In this document: positions 13,511 to 23,900 of the stretch, in pieces
Numbering within the stretch: the first letter of the stretch is position 1
How the letters are laid out: each line of letters starts with the position of its first letter
NCBI GenBank assembly: GCA_002633005.1
Contig: NMRA01000570.1
Coordinates: 171,270-235,269, forward strand
From: Phoronis australis
Lineage: Eukaryota > Phoronida > Phoronidae
DNA: 64,000 nucleotides
Reading direction: 5' to 3'
Program-made: the position numbers and the translations under genes
Notes under the pieces: model-generated
The model's input: only the letters and a program-made list of their open reading frames with translations
Told to the model about the DNA's origin: nothing
Databases searched by the model: none

Positions 13511-14644
13511 TTAGAAACATTTTCTGTGCACAATGCTTGGACCACATTCAAAGTACTCTTTTTTAGTAATCCACATTTGTTGAAATGTCGCCAACGACGC
13601 CAAGATAGAGCCGCCAATCCAAACTGAGTATTTGCGTTCAGGAGCTGCAATTACTTTAATTTTCATAGTTGTTGGTGCTAGGATGGATACTTCTTTGTGC
13701 AGACGTTCAGCAATATTAGGGAACATTGTAGTTCCACCCGAAAGAACAATATTGTTGTACAAATCTTTACGAATGTCCACGTCGCACTTCATAATGGAAG
13801 TGTACGTGGTATCGTTGATACCCGCACATTCAAGGCCAAGGAAAGCAGGTTGGAAGACCGCTTCAGGGCATCGAAAACGTTCATTTCCAATAGTAATGAT
13901 TTGGCCATCCGGCAACTCGTAAGTTTTCTCAAGAGCATTTGATGCCGCAGCTGTCGCCATTTCCTGATAGAAATCCAAGGCAACATAACACATGCTCTCC
14001 TTCATGTCACGAACAATCTCACGTTCAGCAGTTGTCGTGAAACTGTAGCCGCGTTCGGTCAAAATCTTCATCAGATAGTCTGTGAGATCTCGTCCTGCCA
14101 GATCCATTCTCATTATTGCGTGCGGGAGCGCGTAGCCTTCATAGATAGGAACAGTGTGAGAAACACCGTCCCCAGAATCAAACACAATGCCAGTGGTACG
14201 ACCAGATGCGTACAACGACAAAACGGCTTGAATGGCGACATAGAATTCTGGAAAGTTGAATGTTTCAAACATGATTTGCGTCATTCTTTCTCGATTGGCT
14301 TTAGGGTTAAGTGGTGCTTCGGTAGAAAGACACCCGTGCTCTTCAGGAGTAATACGCAATTCGTTGTGAAAGACGAAGGCCCACACTCGCTCCATGTCAT
14401 CCCAGTTTGTAACGATGCCGTGTTCGACCGGATATTTCAGAGACAGAACACCTCTTTTGGTTTGAGCTTCATCGCCAACGTAGCAATCCTTTTGACCTAT
14501 GCCTATCATGACACCCTGGTGCCTTGGGCGGCCGACAATGGAGGGAAACACAGATCGTGGAGCCTCATCTCCGGCAAACCCTGCTTTACACATGCCCGAA
14601 CCATTGTCGACAATTATGGCGTTTGCTTCGTTGTCGGTGAGCAT
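13511..14644 (-). CDS. Actin, intronless and divergent but intact
   Basis: A 377-residue uninterrupted frame matches conventional actin (375) from end to end. It has the phosphate loop [18 protein letters not shown], the DNase loop [19 protein letters not shown] with the methylatable His, [12 protein letters not shown]-type sequence, and the C-terminus [10 protein letters not shown]. Actin polymerises into filaments and hydrolyses ATP, and the nucleotide-contacting motifs are kept. It differs from cytoplasmic or muscle actins at normally invariant sites: the IWHHTFYNEL region reads [18 protein letters not shown] reads GCLSTEAP, and GGTTMYPGIADRM reads [13 protein letters not shown]. No introns and no frame breaks are seen, which fits an old retrocopy kept under selection. 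No clear poly-A tail or target duplication is visible. The start is the first Met before the conserved block. An intronless member of a normal actin cluster is the alternative. Confidence 0.93.
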   Translation of the reverse strand: MLTDNEANAIIVDNGSGMCKAGFAGDEAPRSVFPSIVGRPRHQGVMIGIGQKDCYVGDEAQTKRGVLSLKYPVEHGIVTNWDDMERVWAFVFHNELRITPEEHGCLSTEAPLNPKANRERMTQIMFETFNFPEFYVAIQAVLSLYASGRTTGIVFDSGDGVSHTVPIYEGYALPHAIMRMDLAGRDLTDYLMKILTERGYSFTTTAEREIVRDMKESMCYVALDFYQEMATAAASNALEKTYELPDGQIITIGNERFRCPEAVFQPAFLGLECAGINDTTYTSIMKCDVDIRKDLYNNIVLSGGTTMFPNIAERLHKEVSILAPTTMKIKVIAAPERKYSVWIGGSILASLATFQQMWITKKEYFECGPSIVHRKCF

Positions 14645-16137
14645 TCTGACGGTGTTTTTGTCAATGCGCCCTTTTCCACCCGCGGTCGAACCAGAGTTTT
14701 CTGTTCCCGATGGTGACGTCAGGCGAAGTTACCGTGAGATAACAATCAGAGGCGTCATATCGACGTCATTGCTCTTTACCTTCATCAGTACTAACAAATC
14801 CATAGTTAATGATTCATTTTTCTCACATAATAAAATTTGGTTGTTTTAAGAATTTGTTAACATTTGTCGGTACTTTTTGCAGAAATATAATAATATTACG
14901 TAATAGTAGAAATCTGACATCAGACATCAGGGTTAAATGGCATGATATGTATTTACCTAAACATCATTCAAGAAAGAATGGACTCACCGGAGACAGCCCA
15001 AGAGTTATTATCTCTGCGGCGAAGGAAGTCATTGAAGTGGGTTTAATTGTTCGTACAAAATAATCTATGCATTCGGAAGAGCGGTAAAATTAAATTCATG
15101 TGAACGTACTCTGACGCACATCGAGCTTACTACTGACATCCATTGGACATCGATGACTTGAATGAAATGTCCAAATGCTAGACAAGTTACCACTGTGACA
15201 GCTCTATGAAATGACAAATTTGGCCATTCGATCTCAGACATCGTAAAACATGGGAAAATTATTTAATTCCTAGCTCGGCGTTGGAATCCATTTCGTGATT
15301 TTTTGCTTGGTTTTGGTTATTGATTCGATATGTGGAAGAGTTTTGTTTTTCAACTGACACAGATGATAGCGGAAAATTGCTTTATATCTTTATGCCATTT
15401 TTATTAATTTCTGTTGTCATGGTTACATGTCGACGAATTTATTGACAATCTTTCTTAAGTGTGCTCCAAACGCCTCTATTTCGGTTCGTGTGTATAATCT
15501 TGTCGTTCATTCTATTAAAATATGTAGAAAATCAACTGGGCCAAAGCTTGCAGGCAAATGTACATAATAGTATTGAACTGCTGCCAATTACAGCATTGTC
15601 AAAGTTAGAAATTTTTGTTGGAACAAAATATCAGGAAGCAAGTCCTAACGATCTGTTTGGCATCTATAAAGTGTGATTTTCCGAGTAAAACACTGAAACA
15701 TCGCTGGTAGGCCTACGGGAAAACCAGGGAACAGTTTTCTCAACGGTCGTACGTCCACGTCCTCGGTAAGTACGTCGTATCTCAGATTTCAACTTGGACA
15801 AACTTCAAGTGCCGGGCTTATGAAGTTGATTAATAAGCGTGAACGCATTCTACGATCAAGTTTGCATCAGTTGCAACGCTACGTTTAAAAAAAACACCGT
15901 TGCGATCCACGTAGGCCTACTCACGATCATCTTAGCTACGACCTAGCTTACGACCTTTTCAAGATTTGATAAAACGGATTCAGGGGAAGAGTAATGATGC
16001 AAACGAGACATGCTTCAATTATATCCCGGTCGGTGATTTACATTCTTAGTAAACAAAACCAAGAATAATGGCTTTGTACTTTGAGGAACTGAACACGACG
16101 ACAAAATTCTCACTAAGTAGGTCTGCCGTGCGTGAAC

Positions 16138-16248
16138 ATCATCATCATCATCGTCGTCGTCGTCGTCGTCATCATCATCATCATCATCGTGGTTTTCGTC
16201 GTCGTCTTCGTCGTCGTCATCATCATCGTCTTTATCATCATCATTATT
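16138..16248. repeat. Imperfect CAT/CGT trinucleotide microsatellite
   Basis: Alternating blocks of CAT and CGT triplets with a short TTTTCG interruption. It forces a His/Arg-rich reading frame on the plus strand that should not be taken for a gene. Confidence 0.9.
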
Positions 16249-16538
16249 ACGTTATCACTGGCAAAAAAAGACAAAACTAAAAGTATGTACCGGTATTCAA
16301 GTAATAGTTAATGAAAACATGTTTGAAATTGAAAATACGCATTACAAAAATAATAATGTGGAGTAATTAAAAACACGCTATTTGTAATAAGTGTAACTGG
16401 AAGTTCCGACGTGTCAGTAAGTGCATGCTAGCGGCTTCTTTGAATAATTTGGTGGTTGTTTTCTCCCTGAACGAATGAGATTTTGCAGTTGATTCCAAAT
16501 GCCTGGCTGTAGATTTAATCCATGGTTTACGACGACCT

Positions 16539-16895
16539 CAGGGGCGGATTTAGGGGAGGGGCCAAGGGGCCATGCCCCCCCCTAAAATTCTATCAGATAT
16601 CAATTGGGAGTTCGGGTGCGAGTGCTGATTAGCAGATGCGCGCAACCAGGGGAGCTCGGGGGTGAATAAATGATACATGGGCCCCTAATGAACAACCCCG
16701 TTACCGCTTTTTTTAGTCAACAGGTCCACGTACCCAAAAATTCGACCGTTTATTTTTTAGTCAACAGGTCCACGTACCCAAAAATTCGAGACCCTTGCAT
16801 CCTCACATTTTAAGCTGGGCGTACGCATCTGCTGAAATTCTTGTTAATCCTGTGCCCTGCCTCCCCCCCAACTCAAAATCCTGGATCCGCCCCTG
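16539..16895 (+). mobile_element. 357-bp MITE, 5-bp target duplication (family A, copy 2)
   Basis: The ends are CAGGGGCGGATTTAG and CTGGATCCGCCCCTG, flanked by the duplication GACCT at 16534-16538 and 16896-16900. It is longer than the other two copies. Part of the extra length is a roughly 37-bp segment around TTTTAGTCAACAGGTCCACG that occurs twice in tandem (about 16712-16788). Confidence 0.85.
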
Positions 16896-17107
16896 GACCT
16901 TGCGGTTGCAAAAAACAATAAGTGCGCAGTTGAACACAAACAATCTGGGGCCTACGTCATACACAAATATGAGCCAGACGAGTTGTGAATGTATAGGCCA
17001 AACCGCAGTCTCACTGTGCGAATAAAATATATGCTGTTTCAAGACCTATGTGCCCGTGTCGTGGGACGGCAGAAAACGTAAGGCTCGCCCGGCGCCTTGT
17101 TTTTTCA

Positions 17108-17368
17108 TCATGGACGCAGAGTAACCGCCGGCTTCATTAGGCACTCTTCCAGGAACTCCCGGTACATGATGGCTGACTGAAGCAAACGCTCGCGTGCGGT
17201 CGTCACACGGTCAAAAACTTCGGAGTTGTCGCTCAGTCGGCATTGACTAATGTTGGAATACGGACCGACCTGCTTGGTATCAAATACTGATAAGATGTAG
17301 GTGTAAGAGGTCAGTCGGAAAAACTGCAACGCAAACAGTCGTGACGACGGACGGTTGGGTTCTGACAT
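17108..17368 (-). CDS. Unrecognised 86-residue protein
   Basis: This ORF starts MSEPNRPSSRLFALQFFRL and ends KPAVTLRP. I do not recognise it. It has balanced codon use, a hydrophobic and aromatic first third (LFALQFFRLTSYTYILSVF) and a charged, probably helical second half (TTARERLLQ ... YREFLEE). It reads away from the thiolase gene, about 1.65 kb from the first copy of that gene's start. Its first 31 codons recur at 19289-19197 in the 2-kb duplication, where the frame is cut by the N at 19192. It could be a single-exon gene, a first exon, or chance. Confidence 0.35.
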   Translation of the reverse strand: MSEPNRPSSRLFALQFFRLTSYTYILSVFDTKQVGPYSNISQCRLSDNSEVFDRVTTARERLLQSAIMYREFLEECLMKPAVTLRP

Positions 17369-17445
17369 TTATCTCCTTCAGTCTGCAGGCCTGCGACTTT
17401 CACCAAACTTGAAAGCGTGAGTCTGAGGAGTAGAACATCTGTCTT

Positions 17446-17506
17446 AGACAGTGACCACCGTCACTGTGGATGGACCCACTGCGGGCAGCGACTGTGGTCA
17501 CTGTCT
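17446..17506. repeat. Imperfect hairpin, AGACAGTGACCAC arms
   Basis: The left arm AGACAGTGACCAC and the right arm GTGGTCACTGTCT enclose a partly mismatched loop. The matching place in the second duplication unit (19367-19411) is a nearly perfect palindrome. Confidence 0.7.
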
Positions 17507-18180
17507 AGCTTAGTCTGTTATTATCTGTGTTCTGTCTGCTCAGTGTGGCCTGGTCATGGCAGTAGATCAGTGAATAGTTGTTCTTGTTGACGTCTTCTAC
17601 CGTGAGCCGTTGTATTGCCCATCAGTCGTCATAGTCACAGATGGCCCTGGTCGCCAAAATCAGGAATTTTATGTAGTGGCAAGGTTGTAGATCACAAGCT
17701 GTCAAACGTTCAATTTGCAACCGTTTACCATAGGGGGCATACTTTCATTATTCCTAAATTAACGTTCATGAAATAATCACTATGATGATTAAAATTACTA
17801 TTTTTACTTCTTATTCACTTTGTCAGTAGAAACTCGGACATTTGGCGACACCCGGTAGACCTACGTGGTCAGCCAGGCTGTGCGATAAGAGGCCTGTTTA
17901 TCAGGGAATCTGACTAAGTTGTGGAGTAGGCAATTAGGCTACTGCATTACTAGCATGGGTTCACCTCAAAATACAGGCTACTTAAGATATCTCGTGGACT
18001 GAAACTGTTATACAACTTCTGAAACTTTGATTGAGTTCCTCGGTAATTAGTTATGTCATTATCATTTTTATCCGAAGCCAATAGGCAAAGTGTTGCTTTT
18101 TGGATCTCTGGTATTGGAATGTTGTTAGCCAACACTGCGTGACTGTGACCTGCAAATGAGCATGTAAATGCTACATGTAT

Positions 18181-18663
18181 GTAGGACCCTAGAAAAATGT
18201 CCCAATTTCAGCCAATTTGGGGAACTTTTTATCAAAAATGGCTGATGGTATTCAAACGAAACTTTCAGATTATATGCTTTATATACTGTTCTCCAAAAAA
18301 ATCTTAGAAATTGTTTTTAAAATGTTCCATTTTTGCATCAGGGGCTATCAAAAAGTAATATTGAAAGATTTTCATGAAAAAATTTCGAAGTTGCAGAAAA
18401 TGAAAATGAAGCAATAATTTTAAAGACTTTAACAGTGTTTCAGAGATTTTGTCTTGAACATTTATTGATCCTGTTGTTTTGTTGGTATGAATGTACCGTT
18501 ATTTTTTGCTAAATTTTCCTAAAAAGGCAAAATCACCTGACCTAATTCGTGGCAGATTGGTATAAAGTCAAAAATAAAATTCTATAATACTTTCAGAAAA
18601 TATATAAATTTGCTGAGTTAAATTCTCTAGTTTTGCCTGACTTCAGTGTCTATAAGGTCCTAC
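18181..18663 (+). repeat. About 0.5-kb interspersed repeat (family B, copy 1)
   Basis: The element starts GTAGGACCCTAG and ends AAGGTCCTAC, giving short inverted ends. It contains a conserved core around GGGCTATCAAAAA. Related copies lie at 20086-20573 (by duplication), about 23640-23930 (partial) and about 51980-52450 (reverse). It has no coding capacity and was not assigned to a superfamily. Confidence 0.6.
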
Positions 18664-18897
18664 CTAACCTAATAAGATCAATATCTTGGGGACTAGCCGC
18701 GATTTAGAGACTTCTGTTGTCTGGAGTTGAAATCAAACGGGAATTTTTTGTAATGTGATTTATATATTATAATCACTGTCATTATTATTATTGTAATTAC
18801 AACTAATTAGTAAACAGTAATGTTGTAACGATGGTGACTATACAATCAGAGATCAAAATGATACATATAAATAGAAAAGCTTAATAACATAAACAAA

Positions 18898-18945
18898 TTT
18901 ATTATTATTATTATTACTATTGCTATTACTATTGGTATTTTTTAT
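18898..18945. repeat. ATT/ACT-type microsatellite
   Basis: Simple triplet repeat just upstream of the first thiolase coding exon. A length variant of the same tract is at about 20814-20857. Confidence 0.7.
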
Positions 18946-19026
18946 TACATTCGGTATTATTTGCATTCACTTTACAGAAATATGTGTATTTATTGTGCAG
19001 GAATACAGATTGTCACTTCATCAGAC

Positions 19027-19126
19027 ATGTCTCAGAAAAAAGTGTTTGTTGTTGGCGTCGGCATGACCAAGATAGAGAAACCAGGGACGCGTAAATGGGA
19101 TTATCCAGAGATTGGACACGAAGCAG
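19027..19126 (+). pseudogene. Duplicate of the first coding exon of the SCPx-type thiolase
   Basis: The sequence encodes [15 protein letters not shown] and so on to a gtatga donor, and is identical in coding sequence to 20927-21026. It precedes the single-N join at 19192. Either it is the allelic copy of the same exon brought in by assembly, or it is a real tandem duplication giving two possible first coding exons. Confidence 0.7.
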
Positions 19127-19191
19127 GTATGAATATTTTGCAGCTCCGAGTGGTTGTTGTGCTGTTTACTGGCAACCTTTGCAGATAGGCT

Positions 19192-19192
19192 N
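19192..19192. other. Single N: assembly join
   Basis: One ambiguous base separates the two duplication units. Sequence on its left resumes at 21091 and sequence on its right begins as at 17277. Confidence 0.85.
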
Positions 19193-19196
19193 TTAC

Positions 19197-19289
19197 GGTA
19201 TCAAATACGGATAAGATGTAGGTGTAAGAGGTCAGTCGGAAAAACTGCAACGCAAACAGTCGTGACGACGGACGGTTGGGTTCTGACAT
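19197..19289 (-). pseudogene. Truncated copy of the 86-residue ORF
   Basis: The first 31 codons of the 17108-17368 ORF are repeated here. The reading frame then runs into the N at 19192 and unrelated sequence. Confidence 0.6.
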
Positions 19290-19366
19290 TTATCTCCTTC
19301 AATCTGCAGGCCTGCGACTTTCACCAAACTTGAAAGCGTGAGTCTGAGGAGTAGAACATCTGTCTT

Positions 19367-19411
19367 AGACAGTGACCACCGTCACTGTCACAGTGACGGT
19401 GGTCACTGTCT
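19367..19411. repeat. 45-bp near-perfect palindrome
   Basis: Two 22-base arms beginning AGACAGTGACCACCG are exact reverse complements around a single central C. The homologous site at 17446-17506 is longer and imperfect. Confidence 0.85.
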
Positions 19412-20085
19412 AGCTTAGTCTGTTATGATCTGTGTTCTGTCTGCTCAGTGTGGCCTGGTCATGGCAGTAGATCAGTGAATAGTTGTTCTTGTTGACGTCT
19501 TCTACCGTGAGCCGTTGTATTGCCCATCAGTCGTCATAGTCACAGATGGCCCTGGTCGAATCAGGAATTTTATGCAGTGGCAAGGTTGTAGATCACAAGC
19601 TGTCAAACGTTCAATTTGCAACCGTTTACCATAGGGGACATACTTTCATTATTCCTAAATTAACGTTCATGAAATAATCACTATGATGATTAAAATTACT
19701 ATTTTTACTTCTTATTCACTTTGTCAGTAGAAACTCGGACATTTGGCGACACCCGGTAGACCTACTTGGTCAGCCAGGCTGTGCGATAAGAGGCCTGTTT
19801 ATCAGGGAATCTGACTAAGTTGTGGAGTAGGCAATTAGGCTACTGCATTACTAGCATGGGTTCACCTCAAAATACTGGCTACTTAAGATATGTCGTGGAC
19901 TGAAACTGTTAATTAATACAACTTCTGAAACTTTGATTGAGTTCCTCGGTAATTAGTTATGTCATTATCATTTTTATCCGAAGCCAATAGGCAAAGTGTT
20001 GCTTTTTGGATCTCTGGTATTGGAATGTTGTTAGTAAGACTGCGTGACTGTGACCTGCAAATGAGCATGTGAATGCTACAAGTAT

Positions 20086-20573
20086 GTAGGACCCTAGAAA
20101 AATGTCCAATTTCAGCCAATTTGGGAACTTTTTATCTCAAAAATGGCTGATGGGATTCAAACGAAACTTTCAGATTATATGCTTTATATACTGTTCTCCA
20201 AAAAAATCTTAGAAATTGTTTTTAAAATGTTCCATTTTTGCATCAGGGGCTATCAAAAAGTAATATTGAAAAGATTTTTATGAAAAAATTTCGAAGTTGC
20301 AAAAAACGAAAATGAAGCAATAATTTTAAAGACTGTAACAGCGTTTCTGAGATTTTGTCTTGAACATTTATTGATCCTGTTGTTTTGTTGCTATGAATGA
20401 ATGTACCGTTATTTTTTGCTAAATTTTCCTAAAAAGGCAAAATCACCTGACCTAATTCGTGGCAGATTGGTATAAAGTCAAAAATCAAATTCTATAATAC
20501 TTTCAGAAAATATATAAATTTGCTGAGTTAAATTCTCTAGTTTTGCCTGACTTCAGTGTCTATAAGGTTCTAC
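20086..20573 (+). repeat. About 0.5-kb interspersed repeat (family B, copy 2)
   Basis: Same element as 18181-18663, carried inside the second duplication unit. Confidence 0.6.
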
Positions 20574-20926
20574 CTAACCTAATAAGATCAATATCTTGGG
20601 GACTAGCCGCGATTTAGAGACTTCTGTTGTCTGGAGTTGAAATCAAACAGGAATTTTTTGTAATGTGAGTTAGATATTATAACGATCACTGTCATTATTA
20701 TTATTGTAATTACAACTAATTTGTAAACAGTAATGTTGTAACGATGGTGACTATACAATCAGAGATCAAAATGATACATATAAATAGAAAAGCTTAATAA
20801 CATAAACAAATTTACTATTATTATTATTACTATTGCTATTACTATTACTATTGGTATTATTTGCATTCACTTTACAGAAATATGTGTATTTATTGTGCAG
20901 GAATACAGATTGTCACTTCATCAGAC

Positions 20927-23900
20927 ATGTCTCAGAAAAAAGTGTTTGTTGTTGGCGTCGGCATGACCAAGATAGAGAAACCAGGGACGCGTAAATGGGA
21001 TTATCCAGAGATTGGACACGAAGCAGGTATGAATATTTTGCAGCTCCGAGTGGTTGTTGTGCTGTTTACTGGCAACCTTTGCAGATAGGCTGAATCTTAT
21101 CAGTATTGCACTTTGGCTAACAAAATTGGTGCCTTTGTTCATGAAAGTGATGCACCAACATTCCTGTATGGTTACCATCTCGACAAAGATGGTGAGGAAA
21201 GCTTCTCATGGGGGTTTGTTGGCAATGTTATATTTTTGATATCAGCTCCATGACAGATTTGAACCCACAGCCTCAGAAGTCTCAGTCCAACTCTGTGCTA
21301 GTAGAACTAAAAGCAAATGAGACTAGTAGCTGGTTATTTCACGCCAGTTTAATTGATAAGGTCACTGATGTTGATCGATTTTAATGGTGTAAAATGGTGA
21401 ATTACATTGAATAAAAACAACAGAATTTGCTGTTTTATTGCTCGATTCACTCACAGCTGATAACTTCTAGAAATCTTTCCCGTTTTACAACAAAATACAT
21501 GTCTTGGTCCTAAAGCCGACTAAGTCCTTTAATTATCGCAAGCTACCTTTCTTTCTAGCACTCGCTGCATTACAAGATGCTGGTGTTCCATACGACACAG
21601 TTGAATCCGTTGTAGCCAGTTATTGCTATGGTGAACCTACTTGTGGACAGACTGTGGCCTATCAGTTGGGACTGACGGGTGTTCCCGTGTTCAACGTAAA
21701 CAACAACTGCTCATCAGGTTCCAGTGCTTTGATGCTGGCGCGAAAGCTTATCATAAGTGGACATGACTGTGTGTTGGCAGTGGGTATGTATGGACTCATA
21801 AAAGTTTGAATTGATAACATTTAAAACACCTATCAACAAGCCGTCCATTATTGAGGAACAAGTTTTGATTTAGACCACTTGCTATTATGAAATAGGTTTC
21901 ATATTGTAAAACTGGGGGTGACTACCGGGCTTCAAAAGAACGGTCAGTCTGTTAATTCTTCCAACCAAGCTCATAAATTTGAGGTCATACCCAGCGTTCG
22001 AAAGACATGGTTGCCCGGGGCCAGTGGATTTGTGGCCGGGCCAGTAAACTTTCACAAAAAGGTCCCATGTGGATGTGGTCTCATATTCAATTAAGTAACT
22101 GGCCTGGCAGGCCAGCCCATTTATTTGCTGAAGCTCGAACGCTGGTCATGTCACAACCTGAAATCATTCGGTTACCAACTAGTGGGCAAAAACGCCACAC
22201 TCTATGAAGAGAAAGCACATACTAGATTCATGCACAAAAGCAATTATTGTGCGGTATTGGGCTTGTATTGGGGAATAAATAATAGTTTTGTGGTTGTCCC
22301 CACCTCAATATAATGCCTTGAAGAAATTTCTCTGAGTTGCTCAATCACAAGCAACTTTCACAACACTAGCACAACAAGTTTTTCTAAACCATCTACGTTG
22401 AGCTTTTTCATACTAAATAAGTGCAAATCACTACATTTCAAGAGAAAAAATTACAAGAATGGTCTGGTAATTGCCAAAATTATTTTTATACTATTTAAAG
22501 GCTGATTTTAATCAACTTAAAAGTTACGCAACAATAGATTAAAATTTTCTAATTATATTTATTGAGGAATTTGACAAAATGTTACTTCCAACTCTCCATA
22601 GTGTGTGAAGTAATGAAGAAATGCTGTGTGTAAATTTAACTTTATGTAAATTAAATTCCTGCGCTTTCCTATATTTCAGGATTTGAAAAAATGGAGCGAG
22701 GACTGTCCGAAAGATATCCAGACAAAGTTTCACCAGTGAAGAAACACTTTGACCATTTGGAAGCTCTTGGTGCCGAGCCAGGTCTTGTGCGAGACAATCT
22801 TAATTCAATGACTTCCGAAGTTATCAAGCTATTTGCCTACGCTGCTCGTGAGTACATGGCTAAACACCCCAACACCAAATTCGAGGATTTTGTTAAAATT
22901 GCCTACAAGAACCACAAACATGGCTCGAACAATCCACGCGCCTGCTTCCAGAAGACCGTTCCCATGACGTCAATTGCCGAAAAGGGCATGCTGTGCTACC
23001 CAATCACATTCCTTATGTCCACGCCGACGGCTGATGGTGGAGCTGCAGCTGTGGTCTGCAGCGAAGACTTTGTGAATCAACACGGATTGCACGACCATGC
23101 AGTGGAGATCGTTGGTCAGAATATGGTCACTGATATGACATCGTCATTTGAATCCAGCGTCATGCCCCTTGCTGGATACGACATGGCTAAAAAAGCTGCG
23201 ACTATGTGTTATGAGGAGTCTGGCCTTACTCCACAGAGTGTTGATGTAGCGGAAGTTCACGACTGTTTCTCCTGTAATGAACTGTTCATGTATGAAGCCC
23301 TAGGATTTGCCGAGGAAGGTGAAGCCTCGCTGTTGTTAAATGACGGGAGGTGGGTGAAGAACAAAAACGGTAGCGAGTTGTATCAGTTGGGAGGACGATG
23401 GGTGGTGAATCCATCCGGGGGTCTGGAATCCAAGGGTCACCCCATAGGGGCCACAGGTAAGACGTGATGTGACTAGGCAGTTTGTTTTGAAAATATTAAT
23501 GAAGTCATTCAATGATGAATTGTGCAAAATAACTCTGATAACAAGTCTTGAGCACGCGATTTTCATCTTTATAAAAGCCTCGCATGAATTTTACCTCATG
23601 GCTTTTTTGGTTTCTACGTTCATGTCACATTTCACATGAATTCTATTAAGGAGAGTAACCATAAAAAACCTCCACAACATCAGATCTCAGAAATGGTTGA
23701 ATGGATTTAAATTAAACTTGCAGATACTATGCTTTTGTATGAATTGTTCTCCAAAATGGTAGTAGGAATTGTTCTAATTTTGCATGAAGGGCTATCAAAA
23801 AATAGAACGTTTATTAAGATTTCTATGAAAATACTTCTAAGGTGTATAAAACAAAACGATAATTTAGAAAACTGCCTGTGGGCCTACTTACTTATACTAT

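Larger units (their letters stand above)
14645..17107. other. Actin upstream region with repeats; no gene seen
   Basis: Intergenic DNA between the actin start and the unknown ORF at 17108. It holds the trinucleotide tract at 16138-16248 and the MITE at 16539-16895. Other ORFs are short and unconvincing. Confidence 0.4.
17277..19191. repeat. 2-kb direct duplication, unit 1 (probable haplotype copy)
   Basis: This stretch matches 19197-21091 with few mismatches and small indels. It includes the start of the 86-residue ORF, an interspersed repeat, ATT microsatellites and the first thiolase coding exon. The two units meet at a single N (19192), which points to an assembly join rather than a biological junction. 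Confidence 0.85.
19197..21091. repeat. 2-kb direct duplication, unit 2
   Basis: Second unit of the duplication described at 17277-19191. It continues without a break into the rest of the thiolase gene, so its copy of the exon is taken as the gene's own. Confidence 0.85.

Noticed and set aside
14120-14716. Long plus-strand ORF (198 codons) opposite the actin gene
   Set aside because: It is the antisense shadow of the conserved actin frame and has no recognisable motifs.
16068-16280. His/Arg-rich 70-residue ORF
   Set aside because: Produced by a CAT/CGT microsatellite.
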